DNA of 34,521 nt from an uncultured Bacilli bacterium (GTDB lineage Bacteria; Bacillota_I; Bacilli_A; RF39; UBA660). This document shows positions 16,339 through 24,540 of the stretch, one piece after another (position 1 is the first letter of the stretch; each line of letters begins with the position of its first letter). The translations under genes were made by a program, and so were the position numbers. The stretch lies in the NCBI GenBank assembly GCA_934088535.1, contig CAKOJC010000012.1, forward strand, positions 1 through 34,521, written 5' to 3'. Under the pieces are notes generated by a model. It was not told the origin of the DNA. It saw only the letters and a list, made by a program, of their open reading frames with translations, and made no database searches.

Positions 16339-17541
16339 ATGAAAAATAAAATGTTAATAATTTGTTTAATGTTTATGTTATTAGTTGGTTGTAATAAGAA
16401 GGAAGATATGCCTGTTATGAGTAGTTCTAATACGAAACTTGCTATTAGCGATAATCTTACTTTTGAATATGCATCTAAAGTTAAACTTTACGATATTGTA
16501 AGTATTGAAAATGGAGAAATTACAAGTGATAACATATTAATTGATACTTATACATTAGGTAAAAATAAGATACTTGTTCATTATAAGACACATAATCATA
16601 GAGAAAAATTTGAAGCTTTAGAATATGATGTTGTTGATACTACTAAACCTCTTGTACTGATAAGTGGTTCATACAGTACTAATAAAGGTACTGATGTTAA
16701 TTTGGTTGATAAGGTTTTGTGTGCTGATAATTATGATAAAAGACCTAATTGTAAAGTTGAAGGTGAATACGATATTAATAAAGTAGGTACATACAATTTA
16801 AAATATGTTGCTACTGATTCATCTAATAATACAACTACAAAAAGTTTTAAATTAGTTGTTAAAGAAAAGTCTAAGAATAATAATACCAGTAATGCTTCTA
16901 CTCCAAAAGATACTGTAAATATAAAAGATGCTATAAAAAAATATAAGAATGAAAACACTATGATTGGAGTTGATGTATCTACTTGGCAGGATACTGTTGA
17001 TTGGGAAAAAGCTAAAAAAGCTGGTGTTGAATTTGCAATGATTAGAATTGGTTTTGGCCATAATAGAAAGAATCAAATTGTTATTGATAACCAGTATAAA
17101 AAGAATATTGAGAATGCTAAAAAAGCTGGTATACCAGTTGGAGTTTATTTCTTTAGTTACGCCAAAGATGTTTATGAAGCTCGTGAACAAGCTCAGTATG
17201 TTGTTAATACACTTGATGGTATAACTCTTGAACTTCCTATTGCATTTGACTGGGAAAACTGGAATAACTTTAATTCATATAATATTAGTCTTACTGACAT
17301 TAACTTAATAGCTGATGCATTTATAAATGAAGTAACTAAACATGGATATCAAGGAACACTTTATAGTAGTAAATATTATTTAGAAAATATATGGGATGTA
17401 GGAAGTAAAGACACTTGGCTTGCTCATTATACATCTAGCAAATCAAGTTATTCTAAGCCTTATACTATGTGGCAATTTTCAAGCAGAGGTAAAGTTGATG
17501 GAATAAATGGTGTAGTTGACTTAAATGTTTTATATAAATAA
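16339..17541 (+). CDS. GH25 lysozyme lipoprotein with Ig-like domain
   Basis: This 400-residue exported protein has a lipobox LVGC (Cys18), so it is probably tethered to the outer face of the membrane. Residues about 115-175 (DTTKPLVLISGSYSTNKGTDV to NTTTKSFKLVV) form a bacterial Ig-like/DUF5011-type module. A GH25 muramidase domain runs from about residue 207 to the end: GVDVSTWQ with the first Asp, MIRIGFG, VGVYFFSYA, and the catalytic FDWEN (Asp and Glu) near residue 303, closing with MWQFSS and VDLNVLY. It should cut the glycan strand of peptidoglycan. GGTGA precedes the ATG. It is likely a cell-wall remodelling enzyme rather than a phage lysin, since there are no phage genes or holin nearby. 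Confidence 0.92.
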   Translation: MKNKMLIICLMFMLLVGCNKKEDMPVMSSSNTKLAISDNLTFEYASKVKLYDIVSIENGEITSDNILIDTYTLGKNKILVHYKTHNHREKFEALEYDVVDTTKPLVLISGSYSTNKGTDVNLVDKVLCADNYDKRPNCKVEGEYDINKVGTYNLKYVATDSSNNTTTKSFKLVVKEKSKNNNTSNASTPKDTVNIKDAIKKYKNENTMIGVDVSTWQDTVDWEKAKKAGVEFAMIRIGFGHNRKNQIVIDNQYKKNIENAKKAGIPVGVYFFSYAKDVYEAREQAQYVVNTLDGITLELPIAFDWENWNNFNSYNISLTDINLIADAFINEVTKHGYQGTLYSSKYYLENIWDVGSKDTWLAHYTSSKSSYSKPYTMWQFSSRGKVDGINGVVDLNVLYK

Positions 17542-17574
17542 AATACTAGGATTAAATTTTCCTAGTATTTTTAC
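17540..17574 (+). terminator. Terminator after the GH25 gene
   Basis: AAATACTAGGA and TCCTAGTATTT make an 11-bp stem with an 8-base A/T loop, followed by TTAC and T-rich DNA. Confidence 0.88.
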
Positions 17575-17711
17575 ATTTTATTGTTATTTTTTAGTACTTT
17601 TTAATCGAATTTATACAATAGATTATGATTTATTGTGTATTTTTGATTTAATCATCACATTATTTTACATTTTATTGTGTGTTTTTTAATATTTTTATAA
17701 GTTTTTATACA
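17569..17711. repeat. Imperfect 49-bp direct repeat in the GH25-ppaC intergenic region
   Basis: Copies at 17569-17617 and 17663-17711 both begin TTTTACATTTTATTGT and end TTTATACA or TTTTATACA, with related T-rich middles. Between them lies a third partial echo (GATTTATTGTGTATTTTTGA). The 200-bp gap holds no gene and is flanked by two terminators pointing inwards. Confidence 0.6.
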
Positions 17712-17731
17712 TTTTGATGTGATATCCAAAT

Positions 17732-17755
17732 AAAAAGAGTATTTCTACTCTTTCT
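17732..17755 (-). terminator. Terminator after ppaC
   Basis: AAAGAGTA, loop GAAA, TACTCTTT, then TTATTT on the minus strand; the TAG stop is part of the stem. Confidence 0.88.
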
Positions 17756-19373
17756 CTATTGCATCCATTATATATGGAGCTATTTGTATTTTTCTTGAAA
17801 CTATATCTTTTAGAGGTACGCCTTCGTATATTTCTTTTAAATCGAAACTATTCTTTATGATATTCTCTGCATCTCTATTATATAAACAATAAGAAACATT
17901 TTCAAAAATATCTGTTACGAATAAAGTAACAACTCTTATATTTTCATTGCTTGCTACTTCGTCTAGATAATTAACTAAACTATTTATTTTTTTATTCATA
18001 GATTCAAAATCTGCTGTTAGAATTTGGCCTATTCCTATCATTTTATCATTTACTTTGTATGTCTTAAAGTCTTTATGAAGTATGTCTTCGTTTGTAAGTC
18101 CTTTAATAGTCATACCTTGTTTTAATAGTTCAATTCCATACTTTTTATATTTGATTTTAGCTATTTTTGATAAATTAATTAATGCATCAGTATCTCTTAT
18201 AGTAGTAGTTGGTGAAGTAAGAAGTAATGTGTCTGAGATAATAGCTGATGCCATAATGCCTGCTATCTCTTTAGAAATCTTAACATTATTTTCTTTATAT
18301 AAATCATATATAATTGTATTAACGCTACCTACTCCTGCATTTCTAAAGTTAATAGGTTTCTTAGTATTAATATCTCCTATATTATGATGATCTATTACTT
18401 CTAATATTTCTGCTTCTTCAAGTCCATCTACACTTTGTGAAGAGTTATTGTGATCTACTAATATAACTTGTTTCTTATCTACGTCGTTTGTGTCTGTTAA
18501 TGTTAAAAGTCCTTTACATTCGTTTTTACTATTTAGTATTGGATAATTAGTATGTTTTAACTTTTTGCTTTGTTCAAAGAAATCTGATAAATAATCAAGT
18601 TCATTAAAAGTAACAGATTCTTCTTTTCTCATTATATCTTTTATATAGTTAGAAAATGAAATTAGTTTACCTACTTCATATGAAGATAAAGGAGTACTGA
18701 TAATGTTAACTTTATTCTTCTTTGCCTTTTGTATTAATTCATGAGGTAGTTCTATTCCAGCAATAACTATAATAAGTTTAACTTTACTTTCAATAGCATA
18801 ATCAAGTATGGCAGCTCTATCTCCTATTATTAATATATAACTATTATCTAATGTAACTCTTTCTATAAATGTAGCTTTTGCATATGTAGCAGCTAATACA
18901 TTACCAGATATTTCTTTATCAAATTTTAATACTGGTGTTCCTTTTAGTACACTTATTAAGTTTCCATATGAAGTGTTAATCTTATGAAAGTCTCCCATAA
19001 TAATTTCACGAGCTACTTCTTTTAAAGAAACGTATCCATAGTATTTATTTTTATTTTCTACTACTGGTATACCTGTTAAAGAGTATTTATTCATATAATC
19101 AAATGCATCTTTTATAGGTACATTTTTGTCAATAAAACATTCTTTATGATAAGCCACATCTTTTAATTGTAATTTAACATCATTTAAATGATATGGTTCT
19201 TTAACATTAAAATAATCTAATGCATACTTAGTTTCTGGATTTAAATTTCCTAGTGTTGAGGCAACAGTATTATATCCTAATTTATTCTTTAAGTATGATA
19301 ATGCAATTGATGCACATATTGAGTCTGTGTCAGGATTTTTGTGTCCAAAAATATACGTTACTTTTCCATTCAT
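17745..19373 (-). CDS. ppaC: Manganese-dependent family II inorganic pyrophosphatase with CBS/DRTGG insert
   Basis: This 542-residue DHH-family enzyme hydrolyses pyrophosphate to drive biosynthetic reactions. Metal-binding motifs are GHKNPDTDS at residues 10-18, VDHN near 308 and DHH near 328, with DHHA2 features at the C-terminus (about 420-542). The first motif pair is separated by a regulatory insert of about 220 residues with two CBS halves (DAFDYMNKYSLTGIPVVENK and HTNYPILNSKNECKGLLTL) around a DRTGG-like segment. This is the architecture of nucleotide-regulated CBS-PPases, which are usually near 550 residues. AGGGGAGATGAG precedes the ATG, with TGGTATTAT as a likely extended -10. It lies 59 bp after the DUF362 gene with no clear terminator, so readthrough is possible. 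Confidence 0.95.
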   Translation of the reverse strand: MNGKVTYIFGHKNPDTDSICASIALSYLKNKLGYNTVASTLGNLNPETKYALDYFNVKEPYHLNDVKLQLKDVAYHKECFIDKNVPIKDAFDYMNKYSLTGIPVVENKNKYYGYVSLKEVAREIIMGDFHKINTSYGNLISVLKGTPVLKFDKEISGNVLAATYAKATFIERVTLDNSYILIIGDRAAILDYAIESKVKLIIVIAGIELPHELIQKAKKNKVNIISTPLSSYEVGKLISFSNYIKDIMRKEESVTFNELDYLSDFFEQSKKLKHTNYPILNSKNECKGLLTLTDTNDVDKKQVILVDHNNSSQSVDGLEEAEILEVIDHHNIGDINTKKPINFRNAGVGSVNTIIYDLYKENNVKISKEIAGIMASAIISDTLLLTSPTTTIRDTDALINLSKIAKIKYKKYGIELLKQGMTIKGLTNEDILHKDFKTYKVNDKMIGIGQILTADFESMNKKINSLVNYLDEVASNENIRVVTLFVTDIFENVSYCLYNRDAENIIKNSFDLKEIYEGVPLKDIVSRKIQIAPYIMDAIEKE

Positions 19374-19432
19374 TTAACTCATCTCCCCTTTTGTATCCGT
19401 AAATAATACCACAAAATTATTAAAAAATAAAG

Positions 19433-20290
19433 TTAAAATTTAATTAATTCATAATTTCTAGTACCAACGTGTAATTTTTCTGCTTCTTCTATAGTATGAA
19501 GTCCATTTCTAGATTCAATTCTTTCTATTAAATGATCTTTTCCTGGAACATTACTATTATAAACTAAATCTATGCAAGCTTGATCTAAGGCAACTGGATC
19601 AGTAGAAGCTAAAATACCAATATCTTTCATACATGGATCTTCTGCTTTTGCACAACAATCACAGTCTACTGACATATTTGCCATCACATTTATAAATACA
19701 ATGTTTTTTTCATAATCAACTATTGTTTTAGCAGCTTCTGCCATAGACTCTAAGAATGAATCATGATCTGCTGTCCATATATCTTCTGGTTTTCCAGCTC
19801 CATGTATATTTGCTTTTCCATGACTAGATGCAAGTCCTATTGATATATTTTTTAGTGAGCCTCCAAATCCACCCATTGGATGACCTTTAAAGTGAGATAA
19901 AACTAACATCGAATCATAATTTTCTATATTCTTACCAACATAGTTAATACTCAAATGTTTTCCTTCTTTAATAGGTAATTCTAATTCTTCATCTTTATCA
20001 AGTAAATCAACATTATAATATTTAGTCCATTCATGTTCTTCTAAAAGTTTTAAATGTTTGTCACTTGTATTTCTAGCTCCATCATATGCGGTATTACATT
20101 CAACAACGGTTCCATCTACATAATCAATAATATCTTTATAAAATAATGGTTTTAAATAATTTTGATTCCCTTTTTCTCCACTATGTACTTTAACAGCAAC
20201 TTTACCATTAAGTTTTACACCTAACTTTTTATAAATTTCTACTAATTTTTCACTACTTATCTCGCTTGTAAAATAAACTTTACTTTTCAT
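19433..20290 (-). CDS. DUF362 family protein
   Basis: This 285-residue cytoplasmic protein has the DUF362 core: VAVKVHSGEKGNQNYLKP near the start, then VLSHFKGHPMGGFGGSLKNISIG, and a Cys-rich segment CDCCAKAEDPCMKDIGILAS around residues 208-228, followed by STDPVALDQACIDLV. DUF362 proteins are often fused to a ferredoxin; here the 4Fe-4S domain is absent, and only this four-Cys cluster could bind metal. The family's biochemical role is not established. AAGGAGA precedes the ATG, and an extended -10 (TGCTATAAT) is present. It is divergent from the HD gene and upstream of ppaC on the same strand. Confidence 0.88.
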   Translation of the reverse strand: MKSKVYFTSEISSEKLVEIYKKLGVKLNGKVAVKVHSGEKGNQNYLKPLFYKDIIDYVDGTVVECNTAYDGARNTSDKHLKLLEEHEWTKYYNVDLLDKDEELELPIKEGKHLSINYVGKNIENYDSMLVLSHFKGHPMGGFGGSLKNISIGLASSHGKANIHGAGKPEDIWTADHDSFLESMAEAAKTIVDYEKNIVFINVMANMSVDCDCCAKAEDPCMKDIGILASTDPVALDQACIDLVYNSNVPGKDHLIERIESRNGLHTIEEAEKLHVGTRNYELIKF

Positions 20291-20352
20291 ATTGTCTCCT
20301 TATTTATATGTCTATTATAGCATAATCTCTTTTAATAATTATCTATATTTGT

Positions 20353-20358
20353 TATAAT
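20353..20358 (+). promoter_or_regulatory. Extended -10 very close to the HD-gene start codon
   Basis: TGTTATAAT, hexamer at 20353-20358. Transcription should start near 20365, only about nine bases before the ATG at 20374, with no ribosome binding site between. The mRNA would be leaderless or nearly so; a GTG at 20365 is in frame and would be at the 5' end. Confidence 0.5.
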
Positions 20359-20373
20359 GTTTACGTGAGTTTT

Positions 20374-20880
20374 ATGAAATATGACAAAGAGTTTTTAGAA
20401 TATATAGATGAAATAATTAACAATAAAGAGTTTTTAAAGAGGAAGAAGTATGCTCATCATGAAAATGAAAGTGTGTATGATCATTCTATGAAAGTAGCAT
20501 ATGAGTCTTATAAGTTTGCTAAAAGACATCACTTGAATGTTAGAAATACTTGTATTGGTGCTATACTTCATGATTTTTATTTTAAACCATGGCAAGAAAA
20601 TCATACTAAAAAGAAATTTAGAGAATTACATGGTTTTGTACATGCTAGGGAGGCTTTATATAACGCAAGAAAACATTTTCCTCATTTAATGAATCCAATG
20701 GTAGAAGATATTATATTAAGGCATATGTTTCCTCTTAATATAAGACCACCTAAATATGCTGAAAGCTGGGTTGTTACTATGATGGATAAAAAATGTTCAT
20801 TAAATGTGCTTGCTCATCCAAGTCAATATCCAAAATACTTGGGACTTAAAAGAAGGAGAAAAAACAGATGTGTGATTTAA
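20374..20880 (+). CDS. HD-domain phosphohydrolase-like protein
   Basis: This 168-residue protein has a complete HD metal-binding set: His in VYDHSMKVAY, the His-Asp pair in GAILHDFYF, and a later Asp in VVTMMDKKCS, plus extra His residues in ELHGFVHAREAL and ILRHMF. The family hydrolyses phosphomonoesters or phosphodiesters, often of nucleotides; the substrate is unknown. The basic C-terminus (LGLKRRRKNR) is notable. It overlaps the downstream CmpB-type gene by 13 bp and carries that gene's ribosome binding site. An in-frame GTG at 20365 would add three residues. There is no clear ribosome binding site for either start. Confidence 0.85.
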   Translation: MKYDKEFLEYIDEIINNKEFLKRKKYAHHENESVYDHSMKVAYESYKFAKRHHLNVRNTCIGAILHDFYFKPWQENHTKKKFRELHGFVHAREALYNARKHFPHLMNPMVEDIILRHMFPLNIRPPKYAESWVVTMMDKKCSLNVLAHPSQYPKYLGLKRRRKNRCVI

Positions 20881-21572
20881 AAGTATTATTTTTATTATTT
20901 ATTGCTTACTCAATGATTGGGTGGATGATAGAAGTTGTTGCTACATTCCCTGATACCAAATGTTTTGTTAATAGAGGCTTTTTAATTGGACCATATTGTC
21001 CTATATATGGTAATTGTGCTATTGCTATGGTGCTTTTACTTCATAACGTTAAAAGTCCTATATTATTATTTATTTTATCAATCATAATATGTAGTGTTGG
21101 AGAATATATAACAAGTTACCTAATGGAAAAATTGTTTCATGCTAGATGGTGGGATTATTCTAAAAAAAAGTTTAATATAAATGGTAGAATTTGTTTATCG
21201 AATAGTTTAGCATTCGGTGTACTTGGTTTCTTACTAGTTAAGTTTGTTAATCCATTCGCCCTTAGTATATTTGCAAAATTGTCTCCACTTGCTATAAATA
21301 TATTATTCTATACACTATTAACACTATATTTAGTAGATAATGTTATATCATTCAAAGTTATAATTAAAATTAAAGATATGGGGGTTAAATATGTACATTT
21401 AGATAATACAAAGGAAATAACTGAGAAAGTTAAAAATATCTTAAGTAATAATGCACTAGCTAAAAGATTATTTAAAGCATTCCCTAATATAAGATTTAAA
21501 TTTAATTTAAAAGAAAAGATGAAATATTTAAAAGATAAAGCTGTTTCAATTAAAAATAACTACAAAAAGTAA
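20868..21572 (+). CDS. Putative ABC-transporter type IV membrane protein (CmpB family)
   Basis: This 234-residue protein has about five membrane helices in its first 160 residues. It carries the PF06541/CmpB signature: MIGWMIEVV, FVNRGFLIGPYCPIYG, EYITSYLMEKLFHARWWDYS and NINGRICLSNSLAFG. The rest is a basic cytoplasmic tail. The family name suggests a transporter, but no transport activity is established and it has no ATPase partner here. AGGAG lies within the end of the HD gene and the 13-bp overlap implies coupled translation. Function and any tie to the HD hydrolase are unknown. Confidence 0.87.
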   Translation: MCDLKVLFLLFIAYSMIGWMIEVVATFPDTKCFVNRGFLIGPYCPIYGNCAIAMVLLLHNVKSPILLFILSIIICSVGEYITSYLMEKLFHARWWDYSKKKFNINGRICLSNSLAFGVLGFLLVKFVNPFALSIFAKLSPLAINILFYTLLTLYLVDNVISFKVIIKIKDMGVKYVHLDNTKEITEKVKNILSNNALAKRLFKAFPNIRFKFNLKEKMKYLKDKAVSIKNNYKK

Positions 21573-21594
21573 AAATTGTAGTTATTTTTTTAAT
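21554..21594 (+). terminator. Terminator after the HD-CmpB operon
   Basis: AAATAACTACAA pairs with TTGTAGTTATTT (12 bp), then TTTT. The stop codon lies in the loop. Confidence 0.88.
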
Positions 21595-21601
21595 ATATAA
21601 T

Positions 21602-21614
21602 TGTAAAGTTTACA
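21602..21614. promoter_or_regulatory. Possible operator: 13-bp inverted repeat upstream of murD
   Basis: TGTAAAGTTTACA is a 6+1+6 inverted repeat, about 30 bp upstream of the probable murD -10 (TATAAT, 21646-21651). It could be a regulator site, but in DNA this AT-rich such symmetry can occur by chance. Confidence 0.25.
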
Positions 21615-21671
21615 TATATTTTTTATTAATGAATAGTTAATGCTGTATAATTATATTGGAGGCGTGTAATA

Positions 21672-23009
21672 ATGTTTGAAAACAAGAAAATATTTATTCT
21701 TGGAATGGCAAGAAGTGGTTATCATGCAGCTAGAGTTCTTGCTAAAAGAGGTAACACTATCGTATTAAATGATAAGAATGCTAATCAAGATAAAAATCAT
21801 ATTAAAGAATTAGAAGATTTAGGAGTTAAAGTAATTTTAGGAAGTCATCCTGATGATATATTAGATGAATCTTTTGATTATCTAATTAAGAACCCGGGTG
21901 TTCATTTTGATCATAAATATCTAAAGTATGCTAATGAACATAACATTAAAGTTATTAATGAAACAGAAATGGCTTACCATTTATTACCTAAAGGAGTTAA
22001 ATTAATAGCTATTACTGGTACTAATGGTAAGACTACTACAACATCACTTACATATGAAATAGTTAGTGCTGCATTCCCCGGTAGAACACATTTAGCTGGA
22101 AATATAGGTTTTCCTTTATGTGAAGTTATTGAAAATATTAAAGAAAATGATTATTTAGTTATGGAAATTGGTGTTCCACAATTACATGATTTCTATGATT
22201 TTAATCCTGATATTGCAGTACTTACTAATATTTATGAAGCTCATTTAGATATGTTTGGTACTCGTGAATACTATAATGAGAATAAACTTAGAATGTTTCA
22301 AAATCATACTTCTAAGAATATTGCAATCATTAATAAGGGAAATGAAGATGCATATAGGATTACTAAAGATATAAAAAGTACTAAGAAATACTTTACTAGT
22401 AAAGAAAAAATTGATGGTGCTTATTTAGAAAATGGTAAAATATACTATTATGGTGAAGAAATAATTGATACTAAAAATATCAAATTACAGGGAAATCATA
22501 ATTATGAAAATATTATGTGTGCTATTATGATAGCTAAAGAACTTGGTATTTCTAATGAAATTATGTGTAAGGCTATTAGCGAATTTAGTGGTGTAGAACA
22601 TAGAATAGAATATGTAAGAACATTTGAAGGAAAAGATTTCTATAATGATTCCAAAGCTACTAATGTTACTTCTACTCAAATAGCATTATCTGCATTTAAA
22701 AAACCTACAGTATTAATTTTGGGTGGCCTTGAAAGAACTCAAAGCTTCTTAGAATTAAAAGATTATTTAGTTAATACTAAAGCTGTTGTTTGCTATGGAC
22801 AATGCAAAGAAAGATGTAAAAAAGAAATAGAATCTATGGGTATTAAATGTACTATGGTTAATAACTTAACTGAAGCAGTGGATGTTGCTAATAAAGAAAG
22901 TGTTAGTGGAGACGTAATTCTTTTAAGTCCTGCAGCTGCATCATGGGATCAATATAAATGTTTTGAAGATAGAGGCGATGAATTCAAAAAATTAGTTAAA
23001 GAATTATAG
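21672..23009 (+). CDS. murD: UDP-N-acetylmuramoyl-L-alanine:D-glutamate ligase
   Basis: MurD adds D-Glu to UDP-MurNAc-L-Ala in cytosolic peptidoglycan synthesis. The 445 residues cover the three Mur ligase domains: an N-terminal Rossmann-like domain (LGMARSGYHAARVLAKRG), the ATP site ITGTNGKTTTT near residue 115, GNIGFPL, NIYEAHLDMFG, GVEHRIEYV, NDSKATN and the C-terminal LILGG and LSPAAASWDQY. At the place where most MurD proteins have ELSSFQL, this one has EIGVPQL, keeping the Glu and Gln but not Ser-Ser-Phe. GGAGG precedes the ATG. The zinc-ribbon gene follows after 8 bp and is probably co-transcribed. Confidence 0.95.
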   Translation: MFENKKIFILGMARSGYHAARVLAKRGNTIVLNDKNANQDKNHIKELEDLGVKVILGSHPDDILDESFDYLIKNPGVHFDHKYLKYANEHNIKVINETEMAYHLLPKGVKLIAITGTNGKTTTTSLTYEIVSAAFPGRTHLAGNIGFPLCEVIENIKENDYLVMEIGVPQLHDFYDFNPDIAVLTNIYEAHLDMFGTREYYNENKLRMFQNHTSKNIAIINKGNEDAYRITKDIKSTKKYFTSKEKIDGAYLENGKIYYYGEEIIDTKNIKLQGNHNYENIMCAIMIAKELGISNEIMCKAISEFSGVEHRIEYVRTFEGKDFYNDSKATNVTSTQIALSAFKKPTVLILGGLERTQSFLELKDYLVNTKAVVCYGQCKERCKKEIESMGIKCTMVNNLTEAVDVANKESVSGDVILLSPAAASWDQYKCFEDRGDEFKKLVKEL

Positions 23010-23017
23010 GAATTAAT

Positions 23018-23482
23018 ATGAAAATAATTTGTGAGCATTGTGGTACTAATATAGATTTAGATAAAGATAAAGTTTGTCCTAACTGTAAAGCATCATATTC
23101 AAAAAATAAAGACTACAAAGAATATAAAGAAAGACTTAATAAAGAAAAAGATACTGATATTAGAAGTAAAGAACTAGATAATGAATTAAAAGAAAAAACT
23201 AAAGATATTATGGATACTGGTTTAAAAACTTTTAAAACTACTTTTACTATTAGTAAAGTTATGTTCATAATAGTTGGAATTATGATATTAGCTATAATGA
23301 CAGTGGTCATAATAAATGTTATAAACTTTAATAATGATTTTGATAATGCAAGAGATGATGTAAAAAATACCCAAGAATTAATTGATAGTAAAAATAATGA
23401 TTTTGATGATCAATATAATAAAATAAAAGAAGAACTTGAAAGACAACAAAAAGAATTTGAAGAAATGTATGGTAATAATTAA
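23018..23482 (+). CDS. Zinc-ribbon single-pass membrane protein
   Basis: This 154-residue protein begins with a zinc ribbon: Cys5-x2-Cys8 and Cys20-x2-Cys23. A Lys/Glu-rich helical stretch follows (about residues 30-75), then one membrane helix (about 80-102), and a charged coiled-coil tail (about 108-150, ending KIKEELERQQKEFEEMYGNN). Such zinc-ribbon membrane proteins are common in Firmicutes and mostly uncharacterised. It follows murD by 8 bp with no terminator between, so it is likely in the same operon; a role at the envelope is only a guess. The shared terminator lies at its stop codon. Confidence 0.75.
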   Translation: MKIICEHCGTNIDLDKDKVCPNCKASYSKNKDYKEYKERLNKEKDTDIRSKELDNELKEKTKDIMDTGLKTFKTTFTISKVMFIIVGIMILAIMTVVIINVINFNNDFDNARDDVKNTQELIDSKNNDFDDQYNKIKEELERQQKEFEEMYGNN

Positions 23483-23512
23483 AAAATTGTAAGTTTAATC
23501 TTACAATTTTTA
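23482..23512. terminator. Bidirectional terminator between murD operon and NERD gene
   Basis: AAAATTGTAAG and CTTACAATTTT form an 11-bp stem with A runs before and T runs after, so it can work on both strands for the two converging genes. Confidence 0.88.
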
Positions 23513-24472
23513 TTTGCCATTAATTATGTTTATAATATCTTTTCCATACTTTTTATATTTAGTATCAGAAAAACCATTTATACTTTTTAATTCTTTTTCA
23601 TTTATTGGTTTTAATCTAACTATTTCGTTTAATATTTTATCATTAAATATATAGTATGGTTTATAATTTAATTGTTTTGCTTTATAATTTCTATAATTTT
23701 TTAATTTATTTTTTATGATTTCATTTAAATCAAATAGTTTTTCTCTAGATACTACATTAGTTTCATTTATGTCATCAATTATATCTTCATCTATACATAA
23801 TGATAATATTCTATCAGCACTTTCTTTTATTATATCGTCCATACTAGAAAATTCAGTAGAGTTCTTTTCTATTTTTTTAATATAATCCACAAGTTTATCT
23901 ACTCTAACTATTTTATTTTTAATGTCTCTTGGAGCATTCTTGGTATCTACAATTGTATTTTCATTAGATAACACTACTAATCCATGATAGAAATTATCAT
24001 ATGCTTTATTAAGTATTAATTTTTCAAGGAAAGTACTATGATCATTTAAATATAACTTAATAGTATCGATATTTCTATCTAGTTTATCTATTGGATTATA
24101 AATACCTACTTTTTTGCCATAATATGTCCTATAAAAATTACCACTATTATCAATTAAAATATTTCCATAAGTATTTTTACATTCTAAAATATAGTAGTTT
24201 CTTCTAGTTATAAGCATAAAATCAATTTGTACTCTATGATCTTTATATTGAATATTTAAGTCATGTAATATAAGCATAGGAATATTACTATTCATAAGAG
24301 CATTTACTACTTTATTTTCCCCTTTTAAAGCATATTCATATTTTCTGATATCTTTTTCTATAAATTCTTTTGCTTCTCTAGATGCAGTTTTAATTTTTTT
24401 ATTCAATTCTTCTATTCTATTTTTTAGGATATTTCCTTCTTTATACATAATAGAGTTTTCTATATCTTTCAT
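23510..24472 (-). CDS. NERD nuclease-related protein with C-terminal HRDC domain
   Basis: This 320-residue protein has a NERD domain at about residues 50-165, a restriction-endonuclease-like fold: RVQIDFMLITRRNYYILECKN supplies the Asp near 82 and the Glu-x-Lys near 97. The C-terminus (about 255-318) matches HRDC, the nucleic-acid-binding helical module of RecQ helicases: YIFNDKILNEIVRLKPINEKEL followed by INGFSDTKYKKYG. The N-terminal 45 residues look like a coiled coil. Together this suggests a DNA-processing enzyme, but the NERD family is not biochemically defined. It is monocistronic between two terminators. A defence or repair role is only a possibility. Confidence 0.83.
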   Translation of the reverse strand: MKDIENSIMYKEGNILKNRIEELNKKIKTASREAKEFIEKDIRKYEYALKGENKVVNALMNSNIPMLILHDLNIQYKDHRVQIDFMLITRRNYYILECKNTYGNILIDNSGNFYRTYYGKKVGIYNPIDKLDRNIDTIKLYLNDHSTFLEKLILNKAYDNFYHGLVVLSNENTIVDTKNAPRDIKNKIVRVDKLVDYIKKIEKNSTEFSSMDDIIKESADRILSLCIDEDIIDDINETNVVSREKLFDLNEIIKNKLKNYRNYKAKQLNYKPYYIFNDKILNEIVRLKPINEKELKSINGFSDTKYKKYGKDIINIINGK

Positions 24473-24516
24473 ATGTACACCTCTTTATTCTATAAAGATT
24501 ATACTATAACTTAAAT

Positions 24517-24540
24517 AAAAAAACCATATTAATGGTTTAT
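24517..24540 (-). terminator. Terminator after the Sel1-repeat gene
   Basis: AAACCAT, loop TAAT, ATGGTTT, then TTTTATTT on the minus strand, directly after the stop. Confidence 0.87.

Noticed and set aside
16339..17541. Phage endolysin origin for the GH25 gene
   Set aside because: It has a lipoprotein signal and an Ig-like module, and there is no holin or phage gene nearby.
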